This document shows positions 1-7,058 of a stretch of 18,052 bases of DNA, piece by piece. Position numbers and translations under genes: made by a program. Within the stretch, counting starts at the first letter, position 1, and every line of letters starts with the position of its first letter. Under the pieces are notes generated by a model, which ran no database searches, was not told the origin of the DNA, and was given only the letters and a program-made list of their open reading frames with translations. The stretch comes from Alphaproteobacteria bacterium (GTDB lineage: Bacteria; Pseudomonadota; Alphaproteobacteria; JAGOMX01). The stretch lies in contig JACVCA010000007.1 of NCBI GenBank assembly GCA_016742295.1, forward strand, positions 1 through 18,052, given 5' to 3'.

Positions 1-2
1 TT

Positions 3-518
3 TTAAATATGTAAAGACGCTCCCTGATTTCTGTATAAGTGATGGACATATTGGCGTGAAATTTGTGCGATATTTGCAACTGGGATGTGATTATACGAAA
101 AGCTTTTATAAAAATGCTCTGGAAACTTCTGCGAAATGAAGCTGTTCGCAGGATTATTCTTGTCAGCGAGGATGAGCCTTCCCGTCCCAACAATTCTGCT
201 GTTAATTCTCAGAGCACAAAACTTAGAACGGATATCATAAATATCTGTCTCCTTTTTTGAGCCTTCTTCATAAAATTCCTTATAATGAGAGCTGGCTACT
301 ATTTCATTAATCATTAAATAACGTAATTTAAAAATTTCAGATTTAATATTTTCCGCATCTGAACATACGATTTCAAATTTATGTGCTCTTGCAAGCCTTA
401 TTCTAGTTTTTGCAGTTATAACTTTATTATCGCGAGTAGAGTAAAGCTGTCTAGAGGATGTTTCTGGCGGTAAATAGCTGGCAACTCTACAATGGTTAAT
501 CCTGATTGGAGGTAAATA
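3..518 (-). pseudogene. 3' part of an exported GNAT-type acyltransferase gene, split by an IS5 element
   Basis: This is the larger fragment of a gene whose 5' end lies at 2011-2163 beyond the IS. The frame is open from the IS edge at 518 down to the TAA at 3-5, although the only in-frame ATG is at 312-314. The motifs resemble the GNAT/N-acyl-amino-acid-synthase fold: FKLRY (before the ATG), KETDIYDIRSKF, RIVGTGRLI and a motif-A-like HHLYRNQG. The LRY segment lies before the ATG, so that ATG is not the native start. The protein stops right after YRNQGASLHI. The related proteins at 2235 and 6037 continue for about 70 more residues after the matching PLYRG/PKYRG, so the 3' end is probably also damaged, although the window edge hides the rest. 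Restored, the gene would encode about 220 residues with a signal peptide, like its operon neighbours. The acyl donor and acceptor are unknown. Confidence 0.75.
513..518. repeat. Target-site duplication, left copy (TAAATA)
   Basis: TAAATA lies immediately outside the left inverted repeat and recurs outside the right one at 2011-2016. If the element starts one base further out (A before GTCCGACC), the duplication is the 4-bp AAAT instead. Both readings give the same ancestral sequence. Confidence 0.75.
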
Positions 519-535
519 GTCCGACCTGAAAAAGT
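519..535. repeat. IS5-type terminal inverted repeat, left
   Basis: GTCCGACCTGAAAAAGT is the exact reverse complement of 1994-2010. An additional outward A/T pair could extend the repeat to 18 bp. Confidence 0.9.
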
Positions 536-647
536 TATAACATCATAAAATTATATACAAAAAGTGGTTTTCAAAGTATAGATAACTGCAAGAAAGAGAG
601 GTTCCAACTGCTAAAATGTTGCAGATTATTCTGACTTTGGAGGCAAA

Positions 648-1988
648 ATGAAACCTAAGGAAATGTGTCGAGGTGCAACAGAGGATCTTTTTAGACAGCG
701 CCTCGAAAACATCATTGACATGAGACATGAACTCATAAAATTGTCCAGTGTTATTGATTGGTCGTCTTTATCTGAAGAATTTGGGGACTTTTACAGTGAA
801 GAAATGGGGCGGCCTGCAAAACCTATCCGCTTAATGGCCGGCTTAATTTTGTTGCAGCACACGTACGGTCTTTCAGACGAAGAAACGGTTCTGAGATGGC
901 GTGAGAATCCTTACTGGCAATACTTTTGCGGATTCGACTACTTTCACCATGGTTCGCCCATCGATCCAACATCCCTTATCAAATGGCGTCAACGCATTGG
1001 AGGGAAAGGATGTGAGAAGATCTTAAGCTTGACGATTGAAGCAGGAATTGAAAGCGATGTCATTACAAAGCGAGATCTCAAGCGTGTCATTGTAGACACA
1101 ACGGTTCAAGAGAAAAACATTGCTTTTCCAACAGACTCAGGTCTTTACCTGGCAGGTTTAGAAAAGCTCGTCAAGATCTCTAAAGATCTTGGAATTAAGC
1201 TTCGCCAAACTTACGCAAGAAAAGCGAAGACCTTATCTGTACAAGTCTCTCGTTATGCTCACGCACGGCAATTTAAAAGAATGCGGAAATCTTTAAGGAC
1301 GCTGAAATGTTTTTTAGGCAGGGTTTTCCGGGACGTAAAACGAAAAGCTTCTCCTGATCTGTTAGAAAATACAGCCCTTGTTCATCTCCTACCCTTGATT
1401 GAAAAACTCTTAAATCAGACGAAAACTTCAAAGAATAAAATCTATTCCCTCCACGCCCCTGAAGTAGAATGCATCGCCAAAGGCAAAGCCCGTAAGCATT
1501 ATGAATTCGGCAACAAAGTAGGTCTTGCCATTCCTCTTAAAAAGCCTTTCGTTGTGGGTGTCAGTTCTTTTCAATGCAACCCTTACGACGGGCATACGTT
1601 AAAGGATTCTTTAGAAAAAGTTCAAAAGCTTACAGGGATAAGAGTCGATCAGGCTTTCGTTGACCAAGGTTACCGCAATCATGATGTTCTAAATGTAGAA
1701 GTTTTTCACTCCCGGCAAAAAAGAGGCGTTACAAAAACAATCCAACGGCATCTTAAAAGACGGCAAGCCATCGAACCTATTATCGGCCATCTTAAACAAG
1801 ACGGTAAACTTGGGCGCAATTATCTCAAAGGCCTCATCGGTAATGAAATTAACGCCATTCTTTCAGGGGCCGGATTCAATCTCAGAACCATTCTTAATAA
1901 AATAAAACTCATTTTCCAGAAGCTCTTTTACCAGGCGTCGCTTCTTCTTTATCCTAAAAATCGCTTTTATCTCTCAAACCAAATTTAA
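648..1988 (+). CDS. IS5-family transposase (DDE)
   Basis: This 446-residue protein is the transposase of the surrounding IS. The start ATG at 648 follows a good ribosome binding site (TTTGGAGGCAAA). The N-terminal region matches the IS5 pattern (DLFRQRL, RHELIKL, GRPAKPIRLMAGL, NPYWQYFCG, SLIKWRQRIG). DDE-type catalytic candidates are D150 (VIVDTT), D339 (FVDQGYRNHD) and E376 (RRQAIEPIIGHLKQDGKLG), followed by the conserved LKGLIGNEINAILSGAG segment. It has full family length and no internal stop, so it is likely active. Its stop lies just inside the right inverted repeat. Confidence 0.93.
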   Translation: MKPKEMCRGATEDLFRQRLENIIDMRHELIKLSSVIDWSSLSEEFGDFYSEEMGRPAKPIRLMAGLILLQHTYGLSDEETVLRWRENPYWQYFCGFDYFHHGSPIDPTSLIKWRQRIGGKGCEKILSLTIEAGIESDVITKRDLKRVIVDTTVQEKNIAFPTDSGLYLAGLEKLVKISKDLGIKLRQTYARKAKTLSVQVSRYAHARQFKRMRKSLRTLKCFLGRVFRDVKRKASPDLLENTALVHLLPLIEKLLNQTKTSKNKIYSLHAPEVECIAKGKARKHYEFGNKVGLAIPLKKPFVVGVSSFQCNPYDGHTLKDSLEKVQKLTGIRVDQAFVDQGYRNHDVLNVEVFHSRQKRGVTKTIQRHLKRRQAIEPIIGHLKQDGKLGRNYLKGLIGNEINAILSGAGFNLRTILNKIKLIFQKLFYQASLLLYPKNRFYLSNQI

Positions 1989-1993
1989 ATTGG

Positions 1994-2010
1994 ACTTTTT
2001 CAGGTCGGAC
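1994..2010. repeat. IS5-type terminal inverted repeat, right
   Basis: ACTTTTTCAGGTCGGAC is the perfect reverse complement of the left repeat at 519-535. Confidence 0.9.
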
Positions 2011-2016
2011 TAAATA
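2011..2016. repeat. Target-site duplication, right copy (TAAATA)
   Basis: Direct copy of 513-518, immediately outside the right inverted repeat of the IS5 element. Confidence 0.75.
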
Positions 2017-2163
2017 GGGGACGCATTTAATCATGCTTTCCTCTATTCCATTTTCTTTAAATGCTCTTAAATGTCTGGTTGCTTCTGCTTTATTAGAAAG
2101 CAGAATTATTAAACTCAAGAAAGACAAGCTAATCTTGAAAATATTGGTAAGCTTTTTATCCAT
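2011..2163 (-). pseudogene. 5' part of the split exported acyltransferase gene (signal peptide)
   Basis: This encodes MDKKLTNIFKISLSFLSL and onward: a positively charged start, a hydrophobic core and a likely signal peptidase I site after NKAEA, then about 22 residues up to the IS edge. Beyond the edge, translation would run into IS sequence and end within it. The codons TAT TTA that form the duplicated TAAATA join in frame to CCT CCA ATC AGG at 512 and downward, linking this leader to the GNAT domain at 3-518. The gene sits 71 bp downstream of the 2235-3671 gene on the same strand, so it is probably the last gene of the exported-protein operon. The ribosome binding site is weak (TATGGAAA). 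Confidence 0.75.
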
Positions 2164-2182
2164 TTTCCATAAAAATTATTAG

Positions 2183-2205
2183 ATATCACCTGTACAGGGT
2201 AATAT
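2183..2205. repeat. 23-bp imperfect palindrome between operon genes
   Basis: ATATCACCTGTACAG continuing to AATAT is symmetric except for two mismatched pairs, centred on CTGTACAG. It lies in the 71-bp gap between the two-domain acyltransferase gene and the IS-split gene. It could be an operator or a weak RNA hairpin. No U-run follows it on the minus strand, so a terminator is unlikely. Confidence 0.35.
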
Positions 2206-2234
2206 TTAAATTTATCTTTAGATTCTAATGCTGT

Positions 2235-3671
2235 TCATAGCCTAGCTGCTTTTGAGTCAGAAGGTACTCGACATATACGTAAGAGGCGATCTCCATGAGT
2301 TTCATCAATGCCTAGTTGCTCAAAAAGTCTAAAGTGGTATTTCTCAAGGATTTTGCGAATTCTTTCTCGTTCTTGGTACGAATAGCGGGTTGCTTCTGCT
2401 ACCCTTTTTAAAACAAAAGGATGGTCACCTTGGCCTGCTGCTTCCCACCCCATTTTTTCTTTAATGGCTAAGGCTAGCTCTTTTCCTTCGCAGCTGTAAG
2501 AGCCATCCATATATGGCTCATTTTCAACAAAGATAGTATTAGTAGCGTGAATAACAGAAGGTGTTGCAGTTGTATACCAAAGCAGAAGTTTAGAGGAATT
2601 TTTCTTCTGCCATGTTTGAGCATCTAATATAAAACGTTGGTATAAGGTGCGAACAATACCGCTGTTTTTCTTATCTTGACAGGTTGCGCTTAGACCTAAG
2701 AATACGGATTGAATAGATTTGCCCCTAAACATTAAGGGTTCCCACCCAACCATAAAAAAAGAAATAAGCTTCCCTCCTTTTTCGCGCAGTAGATAAAGTT
2801 TAGTACAACGATTCAAATCACGATTTATCATAGCTGATGGATCTTCATAACTTGGAGAGGTTAACTCTTGTAATTCTTGTATAAGAGTTTGATCATCTGC
2901 AAACTCTACTCGTTCTAAAGATTTTATGCCTGGATGTATTATATGCTTCCAAAATAATTCTATTGGATTGTTATAAACAGAATTATGTAGGCTACCAAGG
3001 GAAAGATTTATAAGGTTTTTCCAATCATATTGATAGGGTTTAATTTTAAAAACTATAGGTTGTATAAGAGTCTTACCAATGCCGTCCGCTGATCCACCTG
3101 CATAAACTGCTTCACCACTATGTTCAAACCCTAATTTTAAGAGACGAACTCCTAAATATCTCTCGACTTCATACCCTCCTGCAACATATTTAAACTTATT
3201 GTCCTCTGCATACTGAAAACCTCTAAGGATTATAGTTTCATAAAGCAGAGTTCCTCTATAAAGAGGACTTACACAACATCGACCTAAATCAATAATATCT
3301 TCTCCCGTAGGGATTTGAGCGCGACCTTGAGTCCAGCTTTCAAAAACCGCGTTTGGCCCGGGCGTAAGGCGACCGTAGGCTGCTATAATATTATTCACAA
3401 AGACAACAATATGTTTGCTGCGCTCATCAAATTGATCACGAGAGGTAGATTTGTTTTTATAAGTAGGAAAGCACTGTACTCGAAGTTGGTCCATTTCTTC
3501 TGTAAAATGATCTTCAACAAAAACTTCAATAAGTTGTTCTTGCGCGAGTATCTGCATCTTATTATGTATTAGGAACTTATTTTCAGGCTGCTCTTCTGGA
3601 TATGAAGCGCTGCATTGATATGTTATTAAAGCTGCAGTAATAAAGATTTTCCACCCAAACTGATGACGCAT
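2235..3671 (-). CDS. Exported two-domain GNAT-like protein (N and C domains fused)
   Basis: Role unknown; likely an exported acyltransferase-like protein. An AAGGAGG site favours the ATG at 3669-3671 (spacing about 8) over the one at 3675-3677 (spacing 3), giving 478 residues. Residues 1-22 form a signal peptide (WKIFITAALITYQCSA). Residues 50-210 are GNAT-like (EEMDQLR, FDERSKHI, IAAYGRLTPGPN, DLGRCCVSPLYRG, QPIVFKI) and match the separate protein at 6037-6810. Residues 255-478 (LNRCTKLYL, FFMVGWEP, SVFLGLSA, LLLWYTTATPS, EGKELALAI, GDHPFV, DRLLRICRVP, final ARL) match the separate protein at 5118-5936. The motif order and a second acetyltransferase-like core (SVFLGL...QDKK...GIVRTLYQRF) suggest that both halves are GNAT folds. 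The gene lies 39 bp downstream of the MazG/YqcI gene. Export by signal peptide is clear; the chemistry is inference. Confidence 0.85.
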   Translation of the reverse strand: MRHQFGWKIFITAALITYQCSASYPEEQPENKFLIHNKMQILAQEQLIEVFVEDHFTEEMDQLRVQCFPTYKNKSTSRDQFDERSKHIVVFVNNIIAAYGRLTPGPNAVFESWTQGRAQIPTGEDIIDLGRCCVSPLYRGTLLYETIILRGFQYAEDNKFKYVAGGYEVERYLGVRLLKLGFEHSGEAVYAGGSADGIGKTLIQPIVFKIKPYQYDWKNLINLSLGSLHNSVYNNPIELFWKHIIHPGIKSLERVEFADDQTLIQELQELTSPSYEDPSAMINRDLNRCTKLYLLREKGGKLISFFMVGWEPLMFRGKSIQSVFLGLSATCQDKKNSGIVRTLYQRFILDAQTWQKKNSSKLLLWYTTATPSVIHATNTIFVENEPYMDGSYSCEGKELALAIKEKMGWEAAGQGDHPFVLKRVAEATRYSYQERERIRKILEKYHFRLFEQLGIDETHGDRLLRICRVPSDSKAARL

Positions 3672-3710
3672 TAGCATATACCTCCTTGCCTATTATTGTT
3701 TGTTACTAAT

Positions 3711-5102
3711 TTAATAAAGAATGCAATTGTTGCTATTTTGATTATCTAAATTGTTCCCTTCTTCCCACCAATAAATCGGAGAATCATTACTATTGAGGGG
3801 TTTAATATATTTTAAAGCTTCTAAATTACTGTCCATTATATCAGAGCGATAGTATTCTCTTCCACGTTCAGCAAAAGCCTTTCTTATCTTATTTCTACGT
3901 GATAATTCTTCTCCTCTAGCTATCTCATGAGAAACAAAGGATGATTCAGGTTGCAGTAAGAGAAATACCATGTCCGTATCCCAAGCATATCTAGAATGAA
4001 TTTTAAGATATAAAGGGGCAAAGGTAATTATAAAAAGGCGGAGTCCATTGTAACTAAACTGCCAAGTAGGATCATCTATCTTCTTGTTCATACAGTGCTC
4101 ACCTTTAGGATCTGCCTCACTAAAAAATTGTAAAGATTTTCTGGTGAATTTAATAAGTGTATCTAAAGCATTACCATATTTTTTAGGGGCTGCAATAACG
4201 AAGCCATCTAAGTTCTCAGAAGGGGCTATTTTTGTGAAACGGTTTAATACAGGCATAATATTCTTAAGGTTGTTAGTAAAAGATTCTTGCATCTTCCAAT
4301 CAGGACTACCCCATATCTTAGCTAATTTAGCATACGGGCACTCAATTTGATTACGTATTATATTAAACTTCTCTAATGCTTCACACATTGTAGGATCATA
4401 TAACCTATCAAACCTATCTTTATCTCTTAAAGCTGAGGTTGCCAATGTGCTGTTTATATGCTCAATAATATCAAGCTTATTAACAATGGCGTAGGTCAGT
4501 ATCACACTATGAAGTTTTGCTGTTAATTCTTGTATAGTTGGAAGTTGAGCTCCCATTTTGGGCTTTTTTTCCCCATCGTAACTATTAACTACTCTTGCTA
4601 ATTCTCCTATAAGATGGGCCATAACATAAATGTTGCTACCTAAAGGAGAAGTCCATCCACTATCATGGAGATTATTTAATACCCGAGGTATACCTGTTTT
4701 GTTATATTCTACCGACAAATTACAGCTATATTGGTTGGCTAAACAGGTTGTAATGACGAATAAATCCGCAACCTCTAGAGCTAGTTCTTCAGCAGATTCA
4801 GAAGAATGAGCTATTTGGCATATTTCTCCTAATTCCTCACTCACTCGTGCTAGAGTTGATAAGGGTGTCCAATATCCACCAACTCTTTTTATATGCTTAT
4901 GAATTTTATATTGTAAGGACTTAATAGTTACTAAAGGTGCGGAAGTACCCTGCGTTTCCTCTCTCTCTAGCTGGCCTCCGAGGAAACTTTGAGGAAGGTA
5001 TGAATCATCGTCGCTAATAATATTTTCGCTACTTCCGAAGGCGGGCCATTGTAAGGTTGTAATAAGTAAAAGTACGGGGATCTTATAAACACTGATTCTC
5101 AT
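3711..5102 (-). CDS. Exported MazG-like / YqcI-YcgG-like fusion protein
   Basis: 463 residues. Residues 1-23 form a signal peptide (KIPVLLLITTLQWPAFG). Residues 60-125 carry a MazG-type NTP pyrophosphohydrolase signature: E89-E90-L-G-E93, then E110-V-A-D113 (EExxE and ExxD spaced as in the family). A second helical block at 155-220 (HLIGELARVV, QELTAKLHSV) looks like a degenerate repeat of it. Residues 248-446 resemble the YqcI/YcgG family: IECPYAKLAKIW, DPTWQFSYNGLRLFII, KIHSRYAW, FLLLQPESSF. Known YqcI/YcgG members include heme-dependent N-hydroxylases such as GntA of guanitoxin biosynthesis; whether this one binds heme cannot be told. The gene sits 15 bp after the 5118-5936 gene and has a GGAGAAAT ribosome binding site. 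A signal peptide on a MazG-like domain is odd because its usual substrates are cytosolic nucleotides. The MazG call is good; the YqcI call is moderate. Confidence 0.72.
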   Translation of the reverse strand: MRISVYKIPVLLLITTLQWPAFGSSENIISDDDSYLPQSFLGGQLEREETQGTSAPLVTIKSLQYKIHKHIKRVGGYWTPLSTLARVSEELGEICQIAHSSESAEELALEVADLFVITTCLANQYSCNLSVEYNKTGIPRVLNNLHDSGWTSPLGSNIYVMAHLIGELARVVNSYDGEKKPKMGAQLPTIQELTAKLHSVILTYAIVNKLDIIEHINSTLATSALRDKDRFDRLYDPTMCEALEKFNIIRNQIECPYAKLAKIWGSPDWKMQESFTNNLKNIMPVLNRFTKIAPSENLDGFVIAAPKKYGNALDTLIKFTRKSLQFFSEADPKGEHCMNKKIDDPTWQFSYNGLRLFIITFAPLYLKIHSRYAWDTDMVFLLLQPESSFVSHEIARGEELSRRNKIRKAFAERGREYYRSDIMDSNLEALKYIKPLNSNDSPIYWWEEGNNLDNQNSNNCILY

Positions 5103-5117
5103 CTTTTATTTCTCCAG

Positions 5118-5936
5118 TTATAATCGTGCAGTTGAATGTACATTTGGAACTCGGCAAATTCGTAACATACGATCACCTTGGGTTTCATCAATCTCAAGTT
5201 CTTTAAATAAATTGAAATTTTTAGCTTTAATGATACTCTCTATACGCTCTCTTTCTACTGTCGAATAACGTGTCTTTTTTGCAATACCTTTAATAACAAA
5301 TGGATGATCGCCTGAATAAATAGGCCAGTGCATATGATTCCTTATTGCAAGCGCTAATTCCTTCCCTTCTTCATCATACGAGCCATCGGCTCGGGGTTGG
5401 TTATCTGAAAACATCTGGTTGAAAATATAAAATATGGAGGGTGTAGCTGTAGTATACCAAAGCAGTAGTTTCTTGGGATGACGTTCTTCCCACTTACGGG
5501 CATCATATATAAAGCGACTAAATAAAAAACGAATAAGCCCAGTACTTTTCTTATCCTGACGCGTTACACCTAATCCTAAAAAAACTGAAGATATAAGCTG
5601 CTCTCTAAATAATATTGGTTCCCATCCAACCATGAAGAACGCTATAAGGCTCTCATCTGCCTCACGGGCTAGATAAAGCTTATTGCAATGATTTAAATCA
5701 CGATTCATCATTGCAGTTGGATCTTTATAACTGGGTAAGGTAATTTGTTTGAGCTCGTTTATAAGTGCTTGGTTGTGAATAAACTCTTCCCGTTTTAACG
5801 TATGAAAGCTAAGAGAGTGACATTTTGTTTCTACTTGCTTTTCATTCTCAGAGAAAGTATGTGTTGCCCTACTTATTGAACAAAAAATAGTAATTTTTAG
5901 AATTAATATTAGAGATATTTTTGTTATATTTAGCAT
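5118..5936 (-). CDS. Exported protein matching the C domain of the two-domain GNAT-like protein
   Basis: 272 residues with a signal peptide at residues 1-24 (ISLILILKITIFCSISRA, likely cut before THTF). From about residue 50 to the end it follows the C-terminal half of the 2235-3671 protein nearly without gaps: LNHCNKLYLARE, FFMVGWEPILF, SVFLGLGV, RQDKKSTGLIR, LLLWYTTATPSI, EGKELALAI, GDHPFVIKG, TRYS, IDETQGDRMLRICRVP and the same final ARL. It is therefore a stand-alone version of that domain with its own export signal. It lies 100 bp downstream of the stand-alone N-domain gene and 15 bp upstream of the MazG/YqcI gene, so the three are probably co-transcribed. The function is not known; a GNAT-like acyl-CoA-type fold is inferred from GLG..RQDKKSTGLIRFL. 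Confidence 0.82.
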   Translation of the reverse strand: MLNITKISLILILKITIFCSISRATHTFSENEKQVETKCHSLSFHTLKREEFIHNQALINELKQITLPSYKDPTAMMNRDLNHCNKLYLAREADESLIAFFMVGWEPILFREQLISSVFLGLGVTRQDKKSTGLIRFLFSRFIYDARKWEERHPKKLLLWYTTATPSIFYIFNQMFSDNQPRADGSYDEEGKELALAIRNHMHWPIYSGDHPFVIKGIAKKTRYSTVERERIESIIKAKNFNLFKELEIDETQGDRMLRICRVPNVHSTARL

Positions 5937-6036
5937 CTAATCCAGGTTCCTTGCTTAGCTTTTATTAATTTTTATTAAGAATATTCCTGCCAATTTTTAA
6001 TTATATTCGCTGACAAGAATTCGGAGTTCATCTAAA

Positions 6037-6810
6037 TTAAATTTTTGCGCTGTCAAGCATATTTTTGATGAGATATGACCAATCATAATTATCCTTATTT
6101 ATCTTATATACAATTGGTTGAATAATAATATCATTAAGAATACAGACAGGAGGTCCACTGTCCTCAAATCCTAATTCCTGTAAAATCGGACCCATCTTGC
6201 TATCAATTCTATAAGACCCTACAATTGAATGGTAACTGTTATATTTAGCAAATTGGAAGCCACTAAGAATAATAACCTTAAAGAGATTTTTTCCTCTGTA
6301 TTTAGGGTTTACCAGGGCTTTTCCAAAATCAATCACATCTTGACCAGTAGGAATTCGAGCTTTACCGTGCGATATGGTTTCAAAAACAGAATTTGGACCC
6401 GGGGTCAGCCTTCCATAAGCAGCAATCTCTCCCTTAATCATAACAGTAATATGCTTGCTTCGTTCATCAAATATATCTCTTGCAGTAGACATATCAGAAC
6501 GCAATTCAGGAAAACAGATTTGTCTTAATTGGTCCATTTCTTCGTTAAACTTGTCATGAATTATAATACATGGCTTATCATTTTCGTTGGTACTACTGTA
6601 ATATCTTGAGTAACTAGTAGGTTTACCGGTATTGTAACTACTATATAATTGTTTCTGGCAAGATAAAGAAGATGAGTTTCTATAGGATAAGGGAAAGCTC
6701 GCTTTAACAAGCCAATCTTCAAATATGGTGGCCCTTGTAGCAAAGCTTTGTGGTAAGGTACAAAATGCTTGAATTAAGTACCCTATAATCCAATATTTGG
6801 CATGCTTCAT
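6037..6810 (-). CDS. Exported GNAT-like protein matching the N domain of the two-domain protein
   Basis: 257 residues; first gene of the minus-strand operon, with an AAAGGAGA ribosome binding site and a strong promoter just upstream. Residues 1-24 form a signal peptide (WIIGYLIQAFCTLPQSFA, cut before TRAT). A low-complexity Ser/Tyr-rich stretch follows (about residues 45-75: SSLSCQKQ, YSRYYSSTNE). Residues 80-250 match the N domain of the 2235-3671 protein: FNEEMDQLRQICFPE, ARDIFDERSKHI, IAAYGRLTPGPNSVFE, IPTGQDVIDFG, NPKYRGKNLFKVII, LQELGFEDSGP, QPIVYKI. The pattern fits an acyl-homoserine-lactone-synthase/GNAT fold. It lacks the C domain, which the next gene supplies as a separate exported chain. 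Substrates are unknown. Confidence 0.82.
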   Translation of the reverse strand: MKHAKYWIIGYLIQAFCTLPQSFATRATIFEDWLVKASFPLSYRNSSSLSCQKQLYSSYNTGKPTSYSRYYSSTNENDKPCIIIHDKFNEEMDQLRQICFPELRSDMSTARDIFDERSKHITVMIKGEIAAYGRLTPGPNSVFETISHGKARIPTGQDVIDFGKALVNPKYRGKNLFKVIILSGFQFAKYNSYHSIVGSYRIDSKMGPILQELGFEDSGPPVCILNDIIIQPIVYKINKDNYDWSYLIKNMLDSAKI

Positions 6811-6843
6811 TTATTCTCCTTTGAAGTCTCTCTTGCCTGCTTA

Positions 6844-6872
6844 TTTATAAGTTATAATTAAGAGAATTTCAA
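6844..6872 (-). promoter_or_regulatory. Promoter of the exported acyltransferase operon
   Basis: On the minus strand, TTGAAA (6867-6872) and TATAAA (6844-6849) are separated by 17 bases; each hexamer is one base off the sigma70 consensus. Transcription would start about 25-28 bases before the ATG at 6810, with AAAGGAGA in the leader. Confidence 0.7.
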
Positions 6873-6940
6873 TCTTATAAATTTTTACAAAACAATGCAT
6901 TAGAAATAATAATTTGCATATAGAGACCTCTCAAGCATCA

Positions 6941-6970
6941 TTGACCTTATTTAAATAATAGATTTACATT
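6941..6970 (+). promoter_or_regulatory. Candidate promoter of the exported methyltransferase gene
   Basis: TTGACC (6941-6946) and TACATT (6965-6970) are separated by 18 bases in the 248-bp divergent intergenic region, about 90 bases before the ATG at 7059. The -10 match is only 4 of 6. Confidence 0.35.
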
Positions 6971-7058
6971 AGCAGGTAATCTTGTAAACTATTTTATGTA
7001 ATTTAAATATGTTAGAGGGTCTTATAAGAACCCTACAGCCCTTTAAAGGATAAACAGA

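Larger units (their letters stand above)
519..2010 (+). mobile_element. Complete IS5-family insertion sequence (about 1492 bp)
   Basis: The element is bounded by perfect 17-bp inverted repeats (GTCCGACCTGAAAAAGT at 519-535 and its complement at 1994-2010). It is flanked by direct TAAATA copies and carries one full-length transposase gene, so it looks complete and recent. It interrupts an exported acyltransferase gene that reads on the opposite strand. The size and single transposase ORF fit the IS5 family. The 6-bp or 4-bp duplication leaves the subgroup open. Confidence 0.9.

Noticed and set aside
1954..2163. A 69-residue open frame with a signal peptide taken as an independent small exported protein
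   Set aside because: Its last 18 or so residues (LVRPEKVQF and onward) are encoded by the IS5 end; the rest joins in frame to the GNAT fragment at 3-518, so it is a gene fragment.
4084..4350. Plus-strand open frame inside the MazG/YqcI gene
   Set aside because: Antisense to a well-supported gene with MazG motifs; no start signal. The same holds for open frames at 63-260, 3315-3572, 6229-6528, 6561-6743, 14684-14908, 15696-15977 and 16101-16289.
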